Positions 16,502-25,582 of a stretch of DNA of 64,000 nt are shown in pieces. The notes beneath the pieces were generated by a model. The model did no database searches, was not told the origin of the DNA, and worked only from the letters and a program-made list of their open reading frames with translations. A program made the translations under genes and the position numbers. This DNA is from Candidatus Brocadiaceae bacterium S225 (GTDB taxonomy: Bacteria > Planctomycetota > Brocadiia > Brocadiales > Scalinduaceae): assembly GCA_007859995.1 (NCBI GenBank), contig SMSL01000001.1:124001-188000 (forward strand), in the 5' to 3' direction. How positions within the stretch are numbered: position 1 is the first letter of the stretch; each line of letters opens with the position of its first letter.

Positions 16502-19500
16502 CTATGTGCGTTGCTTCCTCTGAACCGTTCTACCTTTGATTCCTGCCAGTACCATAAGGAGCACCGGAAGTACTATCAGTACAAGAGGCATCTGCACCAC
16601 AAGGCCGGAGATGATGGCAATCGCCAGAGGTTGAAGCATTTCAGCGCCCTCACCGATACCCCATGCAAGGGGAGCAAGGGCGAGGATTGCCGCAAGAGTG
16701 GTCATGGTAATGGGCCTCATTCGGTTCTTGCCTGCCAGGATCAGTCGTTGGTCGAGAGCAACTCCGTGCGGCAGATCACGATATTCCGAATAGTAGAATA
16801 TCGCCACCTCGGTAACAATGCCCACGATCATTGTCAAACCCATCATGGCAGTAATGGTCAAATCGGTATGGGTGATCCACAACCCGATAAATACCACCAC
16901 TAATGAGAATAGGGTTGTCAGCACCATTGCTATGGCTGCCTGGAAACTCTCGAAGAGAAATAAGAGCAGGACGAATACCAGGAGGACTGCAGCTACGAAA
17001 ACAGTAATAAGGTCTCGAAATGCACCCTGTTGCTGTTCGTATAAGCCTCCAATTTTGTAGTAAACGTCTTTCGGCAGGAATCCGGGTTGATCCAGTACCC
17101 TGATGACGTCGTGAACGGTGGAACCCATGTCCCTTCCGCTGACCCTTCCGGTGACGGCAATCATTCGTTTCAGGTTATCCCGCGCGATCTGTGACTGGCC
17201 TGCAATCGGTTCTATATTGGCGATTCGTTTGAGAGGGAAGAGGTGCCCGTCCAATGACCGAAGTCTCAGGTTTCTAACGTCTTCCGTTGAAAAGCGGTTC
17301 TCGTGCGGTATCCACACACGCAGTCCAACCATTTTCTGACCGGATTGCATACTGGTGGAGACGTTGCCCCTCAAAGAGTTTTCCAGCGTCTGTGTCACCT
17401 CTGCAGGTGTCATGCCTTCCAGCGCCGCCTTTACCCGGTCCACATGAATTTCAATGGCGTCTCCTGCCAGCACGATTCCGTCCCGGACGTCTACAACTCC
17501 CGGTATTTCTTTTATCGCCCGGGACGTTTTCCTCGCCATGCGTTGCAGCAGGAGGCCGTTGTCTGAAAATAACTTAATTTCGATTGGTTGAGGAACGGCC
17601 GTCAGATCTCCGATAAGGTCCTCCATGAGTTTAGCCATCTCAATCTCTATACCGGGAACATCATGTACAACCCGCTGCCTGATTTCAGCCATAATATCGT
17701 CAAGAGCGCGTCTTGGCATAGGTATTAGCTTGATGAAGAAATCTCCACCATTAGCTTCGATAAAGCCTTCGCTCAGTCTTAATCCGGTTCGGCGTGAGTA
17801 TGTCTGTACCTCCGGAGTTGCCCGCAGGATCTCTTCCACCTGCCGCAGCAGGCGATCTGTTTCGGATAATGATGTTCCCGGTTTTGTGAGATAGTCCAGG
17901 ACAAACCCCCCTTCATCCATAGAGGGTAAAAACCCGGACCCTGTATGCTGATATGCATAAAACCCCAGCGCAAAGAGAGGTATGATTGCAAGTAATATTA
18001 TCAACGGTTTCCGTAATACAATCCGCATCAGAGCATCATAACGGTTGTGCGCGGCGTCGGTCATGGGTCCTCCATCCGTCTGTTCCGTGTCCTTTTGTTT
18101 CAGCAAATGCCGCCCGAACAGCGGTACAGCCAGCCAGGCAATTAAGAAAGAGACGGCAAGGCACATGGCCATCGTCAGAGAGAGCGCCTTGAAGAACGCC
18201 CCGGTGACGCTATTGAGAAATGCCAGTGGTGCAAAGATAATAATTGTTGAGGCGGAAGAACCTGCCAACGGAAGGGTAAATTCGGCAGCCGCCTCATGAA
18301 TGCGTTCCGCATAATTACCGCTGCTTCCACGCAAACGTCTGATAATGTGCTCAATCATAACGATGATGTCGTCAATGATCAGACCCACGGCCGCCGCCAT
18401 GCCGCCAAGGGTCATGATATTGAAACTCATGCCCAGCCATGCGAGAATCAGGACAGTGGCAGCCAGCGACATCGGAACCGTTATCAACGCTATCAGGGTC
18501 AATTTCAGATTGCGAAGAAATACGAGGAGAACCAGCACTGCCAGTCCAATACCAATTCCAAACGCATCACGTACACCGCGTTCGGATGCCAGGATCAACT
18601 CGCTCTGATCATACCAGTTTGCGACACTGACATCCGGCGGCATAATCTTTTGTAACTCCTTGAGTTTTACCCTGCATTCATCGGCTATGCGTACCGTGTT
18701 TCCGCCTGGTTGTTGATAAACCTGGAACAGGACCGCTTCGTGTCCGTCCGCGTTCACACGAATCCACTGTGGCGCTGTGCCCCGGTTCACATCGGCTACA
18801 TCTTCGAGGTAGACCACTTTATCTTTGTTGGAGCGCAGTATCGTCTGTTCAATTTGACTGATGTCCTCAAACTGCGTATCGGAAAGTACCAGATACAGTT
18901 TATAGTTTTCTTCCATACGGCCCACGGCCTTAATGACGTTTGACCCGGAAACCGCTTTAGCCACATCATTAATATTTAACCCGTATGAATTCAGTTTTTC
19001 CGGATTAACAACGATCTGATACTCCTCGACAGCCCCTCCCAATACACCGACACGAGCGACTCCCGTAACAGTTGACAAAACTGGCCGAATACGGAACAGG
19101 GCAATATCACGTAATTCCACAAGAGAACGTGTATCCGAAATTAAGCTGTACCCCAATACGGGAAATACCGTAGGGTCCATTCTTCTCACCAGAAAGTTTG
19201 TTCCGGTCGGAAGCAAACCGCGTATCTGATTGATGGCAGATTCCACCTGAAGCATGGCCGATATCATATCCACATTCCAGTCGAAATCAACGGACACATC
19301 CGCGCTGCCGCGGCTTGTGTTTGACCGCACGTTACGCACGCCTGGCACAGAGCGAACAGCTTCCTCAACCGGCCGTGTGATCTCTACTGCCATGCGTTCA
19401 ACCGGGCGATCTCCAGCATTTATGCCCACTACAACTCTGGGAAATATCATTTGTGGGAAAAGGCTTATGGGCATTCCTAGACCGGCGAACATACCTGAAG

Positions 19501-19567
19501 CGGCAAAAACAGCCAGTGCAAAGAGGATGGATCTGTGATGACGCTGCGCCCATTGTGGAATTGTCAT
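16502..19567 (-). CDS. RND-family efflux transporter, inner-membrane pump
   Basis: A 1021-residue proton-driven pump of the AcrB/CzcA superfamily. The expected two-fold layout is seen: a first helix near 13-32, a large periplasmic domain to about 330, six helices to about 480, a second periplasmic domain and six more helices to about 1010. GLIIDDIIVMIEHI in TM4 carries the Asp pair used in proton relay. Several features (RMDPTVFPVLGYSL, periplasmic GVARVGVLGG) recall both HAE-1 and heavy-metal types; the substrate is not predictable. The gene overlaps the adaptor gene by 4 bp and is last in a TolC-like, adaptor, pump operon behind promoter 5. Confidence 0.92.
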   Translation of the reverse strand: MTIPQWAQRHHRSILFALAVFAASGMFAGLGMPISLFPQMIFPRVVVGINAGDRPVERMAVEITRPVEEAVRSVPGVRNVRSNTSRGSADVSVDFDWNVDMISAMLQVESAINQIRGLLPTGTNFLVRRMDPTVFPVLGYSLISDTRSLVELRDIALFRIRPVLSTVTGVARVGVLGGAVEEYQIVVNPEKLNSYGLNINDVAKAVSGSNVIKAVGRMEENYKLYLVLSDTQFEDISQIEQTILRSNKDKVVYLEDVADVNRGTAPQWIRVNADGHEAVLFQVYQQPGGNTVRIADECRVKLKELQKIMPPDVSVANWYDQSELILASERGVRDAFGIGIGLAVLVLLVFLRNLKLTLIALITVPMSLAATVLILAWLGMSFNIMTLGGMAAAVGLIIDDIIVMIEHIIRRLRGSSGNYAERIHEAAAEFTLPLAGSSASTIIIFAPLAFLNSVTGAFFKALSLTMAMCLAVSFLIAWLAVPLFGRHLLKQKDTEQTDGGPMTDAAHNRYDALMRIVLRKPLIILLAIIPLFALGFYAYQHTGSGFLPSMDEGGFVLDYLTKPGTSLSETDRLLRQVEEILRATPEVQTYSRRTGLRLSEGFIEANGGDFFIKLIPMPRRALDDIMAEIRQRVVHDVPGIEIEMAKLMEDLIGDLTAVPQPIEIKLFSDNGLLLQRMARKTSRAIKEIPGVVDVRDGIVLAGDAIEIHVDRVKAALEGMTPAEVTQTLENSLRGNVSTSMQSGQKMVGLRVWIPHENRFSTEDVRNLRLRSLDGHLFPLKRIANIEPIAGQSQIARDNLKRMIAVTGRVSGRDMGSTVHDVIRVLDQPGFLPKDVYYKIGGLYEQQQGAFRDLITVFVAAVLLVFVLLLFLFESFQAAIAMVLTTLFSLVVVFIGLWITHTDLTITAMMGLTMIVGIVTEVAIFYYSEYRDLPHGVALDQRLILAGKNRMRPITMTTLAAILALAPLAWGIGEGAEMLQPLAIAIISGLVVQMPLVLIVLPVLLMVLAGIKGRTVQRKQRT

Positions 19568-20682
19568 AATTTGCGATCCTCCACGACCGGCATACCATCA
19601 GATAACTCATAATTTCCCAACACGACTACAGGATCACCTTCCTTCAGCTCTTTTGAGATTATTTCCATTTCTCCGGAAGTTTCCAATCCGATTTCCACCA
19701 AATGTCTCACGGCATGACCTCCCCGGACTGTAAAGAGACTATGTCCGCCGCTATCAGGCAGAATGGCCTCGCGCGGAGCCAATAAGGCGTTACGGGAACT
19801 TACGATAATCTTTCCTTCGATGTAGTCATTGAGCAGCAATTTACCTTCGGACATTGGCTTAACCATCACACTGACGAGACGTGTAATGGGATCGACCCGA
19901 CGGGTAATTGTCTGGATGGCCCCTTCAATAGATTTAGAGCCTGGTGCAAGAATGGGTTTCAATCTTACCAATTGACCTTTCTCAAGTCGGTTAAAGTCCT
20001 CGGACTCAATCCCGAGGCGGACAATGATCTGGTCCTCATGCGCCAGTTGCAGGAGATTTGTGCCCGCCGGCACCGTCTGACCCAGCTGCGCGCCGATGAA
20101 ATACACAATGCCTGCTGAAGCGGATCTGATCTCCTTCATTGATGCAACACCGCGCTCCTTTAAACTACTGAATTTCTTTTCAGCCAGACGAATCCTGAGT
20201 TGTACCGGTACCATGTCCTGCTTTGTGGATAGCTGTAACTTGATGCGGTCGTTCAGAAGTCCCTCTTCCAGACGAGCGGATTCAAGTTCGTCCTGTGCCT
20301 GTTTGAATATTAACTGTGTATCAGGGCTGGGATTGACTATGAGTAATAAATCACCGGGGCTAACAACCTGTCCTCCCGTTACCATCACCCTGGTGATAAT
20401 ACACTCAAAGGTAACATTGTATATTTCAATAGTACTAGGAAGCAGTTCCACTATTCCATGCGCCGTAAGTGTTTCGTTAATACGGCCATAGCTCAACGGA
20501 ACCGTTTTAACTTTTGCCACAGGTGAACTATCCTCTATGATTGTCTGGCCGGTGCCGCCAGGACCAGCGGTTACTGCGGTTAACGGTTCAGGCTGTCTAC
20601 GCCACCAGTATAAAGATAACGACACGATAACCACGGTTACCGCTATTCCAATTGCCACTTTTACCAGAATTCTTTGAGTCAT
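19564..20682 (-). CDS. RND efflux periplasmic adaptor (membrane fusion protein)
   Basis: A 372-residue HlyD/CusB-type adaptor that bridges the pump and the outer-membrane channel. One membrane anchor lies at 8-27. The biotinyl-lipoyl halves are visible as ITRVMVTGGQVVSPGDLLL (about 92-110) and GIVYFIGAQLGQTVPAGTNLL (about 190-210), enclosing a coiled-coil hairpin with LIFKQAQDELESARLEEGLLN (about 118-138); beta-barrel and membrane-proximal domains follow. It overlaps both neighbours by 4 bp, indicating translational coupling in the order channel, adaptor, pump. Confidence 0.9.
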   Translation of the reverse strand: MTQRILVKVAIGIAVTVVIVSLSLYWWRRQPEPLTAVTAGPGGTGQTIIEDSSPVAKVKTVPLSYGRINETLTAHGIVELLPSTIEIYNVTFECIITRVMVTGGQVVSPGDLLLIVNPSPDTQLIFKQAQDELESARLEEGLLNDRIKLQLSTKQDMVPVQLRIRLAEKKFSSLKERGVASMKEIRSASAGIVYFIGAQLGQTVPAGTNLLQLAHEDQIIVRLGIESEDFNRLEKGQLVRLKPILAPGSKSIEGAIQTITRRVDPITRLVSVMVKPMSEGKLLLNDYIEGKIIVSSRNALLAPREAILPDSGGHSLFTVRGGHAVRHLVEIGLETSGEMEIISKELKEGDPVVVLGNYELSDGMPVVEDRKL

Positions 20683-22115
20683 TGCAGCATTCCTTCCATA
20701 CTGTATATTCCGACGGCAAGTTCAAATGCGAAACGTGAATCCGCCAGTTGTTGTTTCAGGAGGATCAGGTCAATACGTTTTTGCGCCAGGCTGCCCCATG
20801 TATTGTAATAGATAACTACATCTGAATAACCTTCTTCCAACGCCTGCCGATAGGTTTGAAGGAGCTTCTCCAATACCTGAACGGCCTCTTTAGAGATTGT
20901 AATCCTGTTGTTGAGAGAAAGCATGATTTTTAAAAGTTTAGCGGCAGTTAATCGTGCCGCAAAAACACTGTTAACATATTGATCAAATAGTTGTTTTCTG
21001 GTAGAGCGCTCGAAAGCTATCATTCCCTGATTGCGGTTAAAGATTGGCAATCCTATGGTAATACCCGGACCGGCGTTATAGAAACTGCCAAAGTCACGCG
21101 ATTGATTGGCGCCCGGGTTTATGATCGGAAATTGTGTAAGAATCGCCGCCCTCACCGACGCTTCCTGACTATTGTAACCTTGACGTAATGCTAACAGGTC
21201 CAGCCTGCGTGTTTCAAGACTTGCGGCAAACTGTTCGAGTTGTGAAATATCAATGTTATCCATCAATTCGATGTTGTCCTGCAATTTTATCTCATAATCG
21301 GGGGGAAGGCCGAGAAGCTGTTTCAGCGTCAGGAGCTGCTGACCTGATTCCTGTGTGATTTGTAACAATGCAACTTGCGCCTGATTATAGGCAGCCTCGG
21401 CTGCGGCCAGGTCCAGTTTTGTAAGAAGGCCATTCAGAACCGCCTGACGAACACGGTGGACATTTTCAGATAATCGCTGCTCCATCTCATTTCTGATCTG
21501 AGCCTGTTTATTGAGGGCCACAAGTTGGTAAACGGCCATCCGCGCCCCCTGCGCCACCTGCATCTCCTTCCAGGCAACAACTAGATCTACTTCCGCTTGT
21601 TTTGCGGATGCCGCATCCACCCTGGCAGACCGGCTTATCAGGGATTTAATATTCCAGTTGAGATTGGTTGAGAAATTGTTGATGAGACCCTCTGTGGGCC
21701 CCCCGGTGGGAAAATTTATATTATAGGAGAATTGTGGATTCGGCAATAACCCGGCCTGCAGCAATTGCGCCCCTGCAAGGAGGCGGCGGTCTCTCTCCAC
21801 CGTCAATGAGGGATCCAGCAAGACGGCCAAAACTGCCGCTTCATCCGGGGAAAATCCGTCACGATCGTCAAAAACTATAGGTTTCAGAACAGGGTGATCA
21901 AGAGATCCGGCCATAATACAAATATCCTCTGTAGAAGGAACTGCAAGTTTCTCCTCTATGGCCTCCGGTGTCAAGTATCTTGGATGATACGAAGCACATC
22001 CTGAGAAAACCGTTGCCAGAAGAAATAGCCAGAGAATCGACTCCAAACCCTTACGCCTGGAATTCTCAAGTAATGAGAAAAATAAATAGAAAAAATTTTT
22101 AAAGTATTTTAACAC
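20679..22115 (-). CDS. TolC/CzcC-like outer-membrane efflux lipoprotein
   Basis: A 478-residue outer membrane efflux protein. A lipobox VFSGC puts the lipidated Cys at 40, followed by ASYHPRYL. Two OEP repeats are visible from the helical stretches around AARMAVYQLVALNKQAQIR and the second-half AARLTAAKLLKIMLSLNNR, with the strand sequences NPQFSYNINFPTGG and GPGITIGLPIFNRNQGM. The annotated GTG start has no ribosome binding site; a TTG at 22046 would give a 17-residue lipoprotein signal (ESILWLFLLATVFSGC after the start) and is a plausible alternative. First gene of the efflux operon. Confidence 0.88.
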   Translation of the reverse strand: MLKYFKNFFYLFFSLLENSRRKGLESILWLFLLATVFSGCASYHPRYLTPEAIEEKLAVPSTEDICIMAGSLDHPVLKPIVFDDRDGFSPDEAAVLAVLLDPSLTVERDRRLLAGAQLLQAGLLPNPQFSYNINFPTGGPTEGLINNFSTNLNWNIKSLISRSARVDAASAKQAEVDLVVAWKEMQVAQGARMAVYQLVALNKQAQIRNEMEQRLSENVHRVRQAVLNGLLTKLDLAAAEAAYNQAQVALLQITQESGQQLLTLKQLLGLPPDYEIKLQDNIELMDNIDISQLEQFAASLETRRLDLLALRQGYNSQEASVRAAILTQFPIINPGANQSRDFGSFYNAGPGITIGLPIFNRNQGMIAFERSTRKQLFDQYVNSVFAARLTAAKLLKIMLSLNNRITISKEAVQVLEKLLQTYRQALEEGYSDVVIYYNTWGSLAQKRIDLILLKQQLADSRFAFELAVGIYSMEGMLQ

Positions 22116-22160
22116 GATTATTTACGATGTTATAAATAGGATTGATAAATATAATGCAGG

Positions 22161-22215
22161 ATTATACAAATGAAATGATTAACAGAAGATGAATGCTGGA
22201 TTAAAAAATACTAAT
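22161..22215 (-). promoter_or_regulatory. PmrA-box-like promoter 5, upstream of the efflux operon
   Basis: In gene direction: ATTAGT (22215-22210), TTTAAT (22205-22200), ATTCAT (22194-22189), GTTAAT (22183-22178), then a perfect TATAAT (22166-22161) after 11 bp. The upstream half-sites overlap the last codons and stop of the histidine kinase gene, so the efflux operon has its own promoter inside the 3' end of the regulatory operon. Confidence 0.82.
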
Positions 22216-23667
22216 GTTGTATATTTTTTTTGTGGGGTTCTTTGGGAGAATTACATCAAATGTGCTTCCAACACCTAAATCACTTTTCACCTCTATTCTC
22301 CCTTTATGAAGTTCAACAATAGCCTTACTGATATTAAGACCTAAACCGGAACCTCCTGCCTCTCTGGACCGTGAGGTGTCTACACGGAAACAACGGTCAA
22401 AAATCTTTCCAAGATTCTCTTCAGCAATACCGACCCCTGTATCCGTTATGCTGACAACAACGTCATCGTTCCTATCCTCCAGAGAAATGTATACGCGACC
22501 ACCGGGCGGAGTATATTTGATGGCGTTATCCAGTAGATTTGAAAACACACGCCGCAGCATAATCTCATCTCCGCAGATTTGAACATTTGGAATTTCATTA
22601 ATTGGTGATAGTATATTTTTTGAATCTGATACCGGCCTGAAAGTTTTCCGGAGTTCATTCAGCATATTGCCCAGCTTGAATGGTTTCAGATGTAAAATAT
22701 TTTGACCTGAATCTGACCTTGAGAGTTCGAGTAAATCACTGATTATCTTGACCATTCTTTCTAACGTAATTAAATTGTGTTCGAGCAAATCACGATACTC
22801 TCCCGCAGTCCTTTGCCTTGACAGCATGACTTCAGTTCCTGTTTTGAGAGCAGCAACCGGTGTCCTGAGTTCATGAGATACGTCCGATGTAAACTGAATA
22901 ATCCTTGAGAAAGAGGTTTCAATCCTGTCCAGCATCATATTTATGGTATTTGCCAGTTCATCCAGTTCATCTCCCGTGTGGGAATAAAGAATCCTTCTTT
23001 TCAAGTCTGATCCGGTTATTTGTCGTGCGGTTTCAGTCATTCTTGCGATTGGAGTCAAACTCTTCCTGGATAAGAACCAACCACCGGCAATACTCAATAT
23101 AACGAGGAACGGCGTTAACATTAAAAAATTTTCTTCCATGTTTTCTACTGTTTTATATGTGAGTTTCATATAAATAGCCACCTGAAGAATATACTTACAA
23201 GAATTATCGATATTTACAGATCTTGTTATCAAGCGGTATGGAGAGCTGCTACCCTTCACCCATATCTTTTTTAAGGTGTATTCTCCTTTTACCGTTTTTG
23301 CAATATCATCATCAGAAAGCTTCAGGTATGGAGCAATGAAATTCTCTGAACCAATGAAAGAACGTTGTTCTGTGTCATACAATCTTACTGATTTTCTAAG
23401 GTATTTCATAGCGGCGGTCTCTCTCTTTATCAATCTTAGTAAATCATCTTTGGTGTAATTGTTGTCTTGTATTCTTTGCAGGATCTCTTCGCATTCATCG
23501 AATAATATGTGATCCGTTTCCTTATTAAGTGTATGTCTTAATCTGAAATACAAAAAAGGACCTAAAACAATCAGCATTAACAGGACTGACAGTGTATACC
23601 ATAAAGTAATCTTGAAACCAATGGTCTTTAAGAACCTGACCCTACTCTTCGATGACATATCCGGCAC
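22201..23667 (-). CDS. Membrane sensor histidine kinase (OmpR-system type)
   Basis: A 488-residue sensor kinase. Helices near 19-41 and 183-200 flank an extracytoplasmic domain of about 140 residues; then a HAMP linker, a HisKA box TSDVSHELRTPVAALKT with the phosphorylatable His265, and a HATPase domain with N box, DTGVGIAEENLGKIFDR, and GGSGLGLNISKAIVELH. The architecture resembles CusS/QseC/PmrB-type kinases. The sensor domain contains an acidic DECEE (57-61), but I cannot claim a PmrB iron site from that. Its start overlaps the response regulator by 26 bp; a Met three codons in (23658) is an alternative start. Confidence 0.9.
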   Translation of the reverse strand: MPDMSSKSRVRFLKTIGFKITLWYTLSVLLMLIVLGPFLYFRLRHTLNKETDHILFDECEEILQRIQDNNYTKDDLLRLIKRETAAMKYLRKSVRLYDTEQRSFIGSENFIAPYLKLSDDDIAKTVKGEYTLKKIWVKGSSSPYRLITRSVNIDNSCKYILQVAIYMKLTYKTVENMEENFLMLTPFLVILSIAGGWFLSRKSLTPIARMTETARQITGSDLKRRILYSHTGDELDELANTINMMLDRIETSFSRIIQFTSDVSHELRTPVAALKTGTEVMLSRQRTAGEYRDLLEHNLITLERMVKIISDLLELSRSDSGQNILHLKPFKLGNMLNELRKTFRPVSDSKNILSPINEIPNVQICGDEIMLRRVFSNLLDNAIKYTPPGGRVYISLEDRNDDVVVSITDTGVGIAEENLGKIFDRCFRVDTSRSREAGGSGLGLNISKAIVELHKGRIEVKSDLGVGSTFDVILPKNPTKKIYNISIF

Positions 23668-24310
23668 CCCTTTTTGTATGTATGAGTTTTAAATCAAAGT
23701 CCCTATCAATTTTACTTCTCAATTTGGCTATATGGACATCCACTACATTACTGAAACTCTCGAAATTTGAGTCCCACACATGCTCTGAAATCATCGTCCG
23801 GGTAACTACCTGACCTGCATTGTTCATTAAATATTCCAGGAGGGAAAATTCAATCGGAGACAGCTCAATTTTTTTCTTTCCCCTGAATACCTTTCTGGTC
23901 ATTGGATCCAGAGTCAGATCAGCCACTGTTAATTCCGATGTCGCCTTGTGGCTACTCCTTCGCAGACAGGCACGAATACGGGCCAGCAACTCATGAAATG
24001 AAAAAGGTTTGACGATGTAGTCATCAGCCCCGATATTTAACCCATCAACCCTGTCTGCAATTGAATCCTTTGCTGTCAGGAAGATAACCGGTGTTTTGAT
24101 ACCTGCATTTCTAACGTCTTTAAGTATCGACAATCCATCGTATTCAGGTAACATAATATCCAATATTATGAGATCATACGCTTCATGAGTCGCCAGGTGA
24201 AGGCCGTCCATACCATTAAGTGCAATGTCTACTACGTAAGAACTCTCTTCCAGCCCCTTTTTGAGGTATTTTGTCAACTTCTCTTCATCTTCAGCAATCA
24301 GAATTCTCAT
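23642..24310 (-). CDS. OmpR/PhoB-family response regulator
   Basis: A 222-residue two-domain regulator. The receiver has EDEEK at 7-11, the phospho-acceptor Asp51 in LIILDIMLPEYDG, Thr/Lys at LTAKD and IVKPFSF; the C-terminal winged helix shows LSPIEFSLLEYLMNNAGQ, RTMISEHVW and VDVHIAKLRSKID. It is closest in feel to CusR/QseB/PmrA-type regulators. It has a PmrA-box-like element in its own promoter and five others nearby, so I infer it is the regulator of that regulon and autoregulates. Direct binding is not shown by the sequence. Confidence 0.92.
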   Translation of the reverse strand: MRILIAEDEEKLTKYLKKGLEESSYVVDIALNGMDGLHLATHEAYDLIILDIMLPEYDGLSILKDVRNAGIKTPVIFLTAKDSIADRVDGLNIGADDYIVKPFSFHELLARIRACLRRSSHKATSELTVADLTLDPMTRKVFRGKKKIELSPIEFSLLEYLMNNAGQVVTRTMISEHVWDSNFESFSNVVDVHIAKLRSKIDRDFDLKLIHTKRGAGYVIEE

Positions 24311-24404
24311 ATTTATATAAATGGTTCAAAAGTAACAGATCTGCTCTAATACCAAACGGATAGCTAACTGATTTTTGTTATCAAGTAACGGAACTAGTAA
24401 CTGT

Positions 24405-24459
24405 ATCATATATAAACAAACATTAAGATAAGATGAATGAAAGATTAAAAAATGTTAAT
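24405..24459 (-). promoter_or_regulatory. PmrA-box-like promoter 6, upstream of the two-component genes
   Basis: In gene direction: ATTAAC (24459-24454), TTTAAT (24449-24444), ATTCAT (24438-24433), CTTAAT (24427-24422), then TATGAT (24410-24405) after 11 bp. The distal half-site overlaps the stop region of waaF. It suggests autoregulation of the response regulator. Confidence 0.8.
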
Positions 24460-25582
24460 GAAATGATTTTGTGGTTGCGTTGCCATGTTCATTTTTCTGA
24501 AGACTTAAAACTTCGATACATGTCTTTACCACTTTCTCCGGTGTTATCATTGTCATGCAGCGGCGGTCTGCAGGACATGTCTTGAGTTGGCATGGTGAAC
24601 ATTCGATATCCTCTCTTATTACCTTACCTGTCTCATATCCTGATTCCGTATACATGGGATTGTTAGGACCCATCAGCACGACAACCGGCCGATTCAGTGC
24701 TACCGCATAATGCCTTGGCCCTGAGTCCAACGCTATTAAAAGCATGCATCTTTCTACTATCACCTTAAAAATATCCAGAGAGATTGAGGCTCTTGAAAGG
24801 TTGATCAGGCCTGACTTGGAATGTTTCTCAATCTCGTCAGCAAGATCGGTTTCTCCAGGCCCGGAAGTGAGGACGATATTACAGTCAATAACTCCTTTTA
24901 GCAAATCTGCTGTCCTTGCAAATCCCTCAGCCGTCCAGAGTTTCGACGAACCGTAAGATGCGCCGGGATTCATCAGTATGTAGGGCTTCTTATCGATATT
25001 GTATCTCTTTAATAGCTCTTTTGCCGTCCATTCACATTCTTCGGAAATAAAAAGTTCCGGTTTCCCGGACGCTATCCTGCATCCGAGTTGAGAACATAAT
25101 TTTAAATAATAATCACCCATATAGGTTGGCAGGAATTTTCCATTTCCACTCACTCTCTCTATGCTATCGGTCAACAGGAAGGAACGAGCATCTCTCTTAT
25201 ACCCAACGCGCCTTTTCACCCCTCCTAGCCATATCATAAGAGATGAGCTGAATGAATTAGGGAATAAAAACCCCAGATCGAACTTTTCTATTCTGATCTT
25301 GTGGATCAAACTAAGGTATGCCTTCGTATCGCCGCTGCAAACCTTCCACGGAAAAACAAATCCGTTTTTACTCTTTCCTGCCTCAGGTTCCAGTTCGATA
25401 ACCTCATCAAACCATGGAGAGCCGTCTATTATTCCTCTTAAATTTCTTTTAATCAGTAACGTTATGTGCGAATCTGCAAAGTTTTCCCTGATACACCTGA
25501 ATGCGGGAGTTGCCATCACAACATCACCGACCCAATTTGGCGCCCTGACGAGTATTTTCTTAGCCCTATTTAACTGTTCCAT
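24455..25582 (-). CDS. waaF: LPS heptosyltransferase, WaaF-like (GT9)
   Basis: A 375-residue ADP-heptose:LPS heptosyltransferase of family 9, cytoplasmic face of the inner membrane, inner-core synthesis. Signatures are ILVRAPNWVGDVVMATPAFR at the N-terminus, MNPGASYGSSKLWTAEGFA (near 205) for the acceptor/donor cleft, and GPRHYAVALNRPVVVLMGPNNP near 295-316 that binds the ADP-sugar. The C-terminal cysteine-rich stretch CSPCQLKTCPADRRCM is typical of WaaF. WaaF rather than WaaC is favoured by these motifs. It overlaps the upstream glycosyltransferase gene by 17 bp and is last in a glycan operon. Confidence 0.85.
   Translation of the reverse strand: MEQLNRAKKILVRAPNWVGDVVMATPAFRCIRENFADSHITLLIKRNLRGIIDGSPWFDEVIELEPEAGKSKNGFVFPWKVCSGDTKAYLSLIHKIRIEKFDLGFLFPNSFSSSLMIWLGGVKRRVGYKRDARSFLLTDSIERVSGNGKFLPTYMGDYYLKLCSQLGCRIASGKPELFISEECEWTAKELLKRYNIDKKPYILMNPGASYGSSKLWTAEGFARTADLLKGVIDCNIVLTSGPGETDLADEIEKHSKSGLINLSRASISLDIFKVIVERCMLLIALDSGPRHYAVALNRPVVVLMGPNNPMYTESGYETGKVIREDIECSPCQLKTCPADRRCMTMITPEKVVKTCIEVLSLQKNEHGNATTKSFH

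Noticed and set aside
18345-18655. Plus-strand frames inside the RND transporter gene
   Set aside because: The minus-strand pump has full motifs across the region; the opposite frames are shadows.
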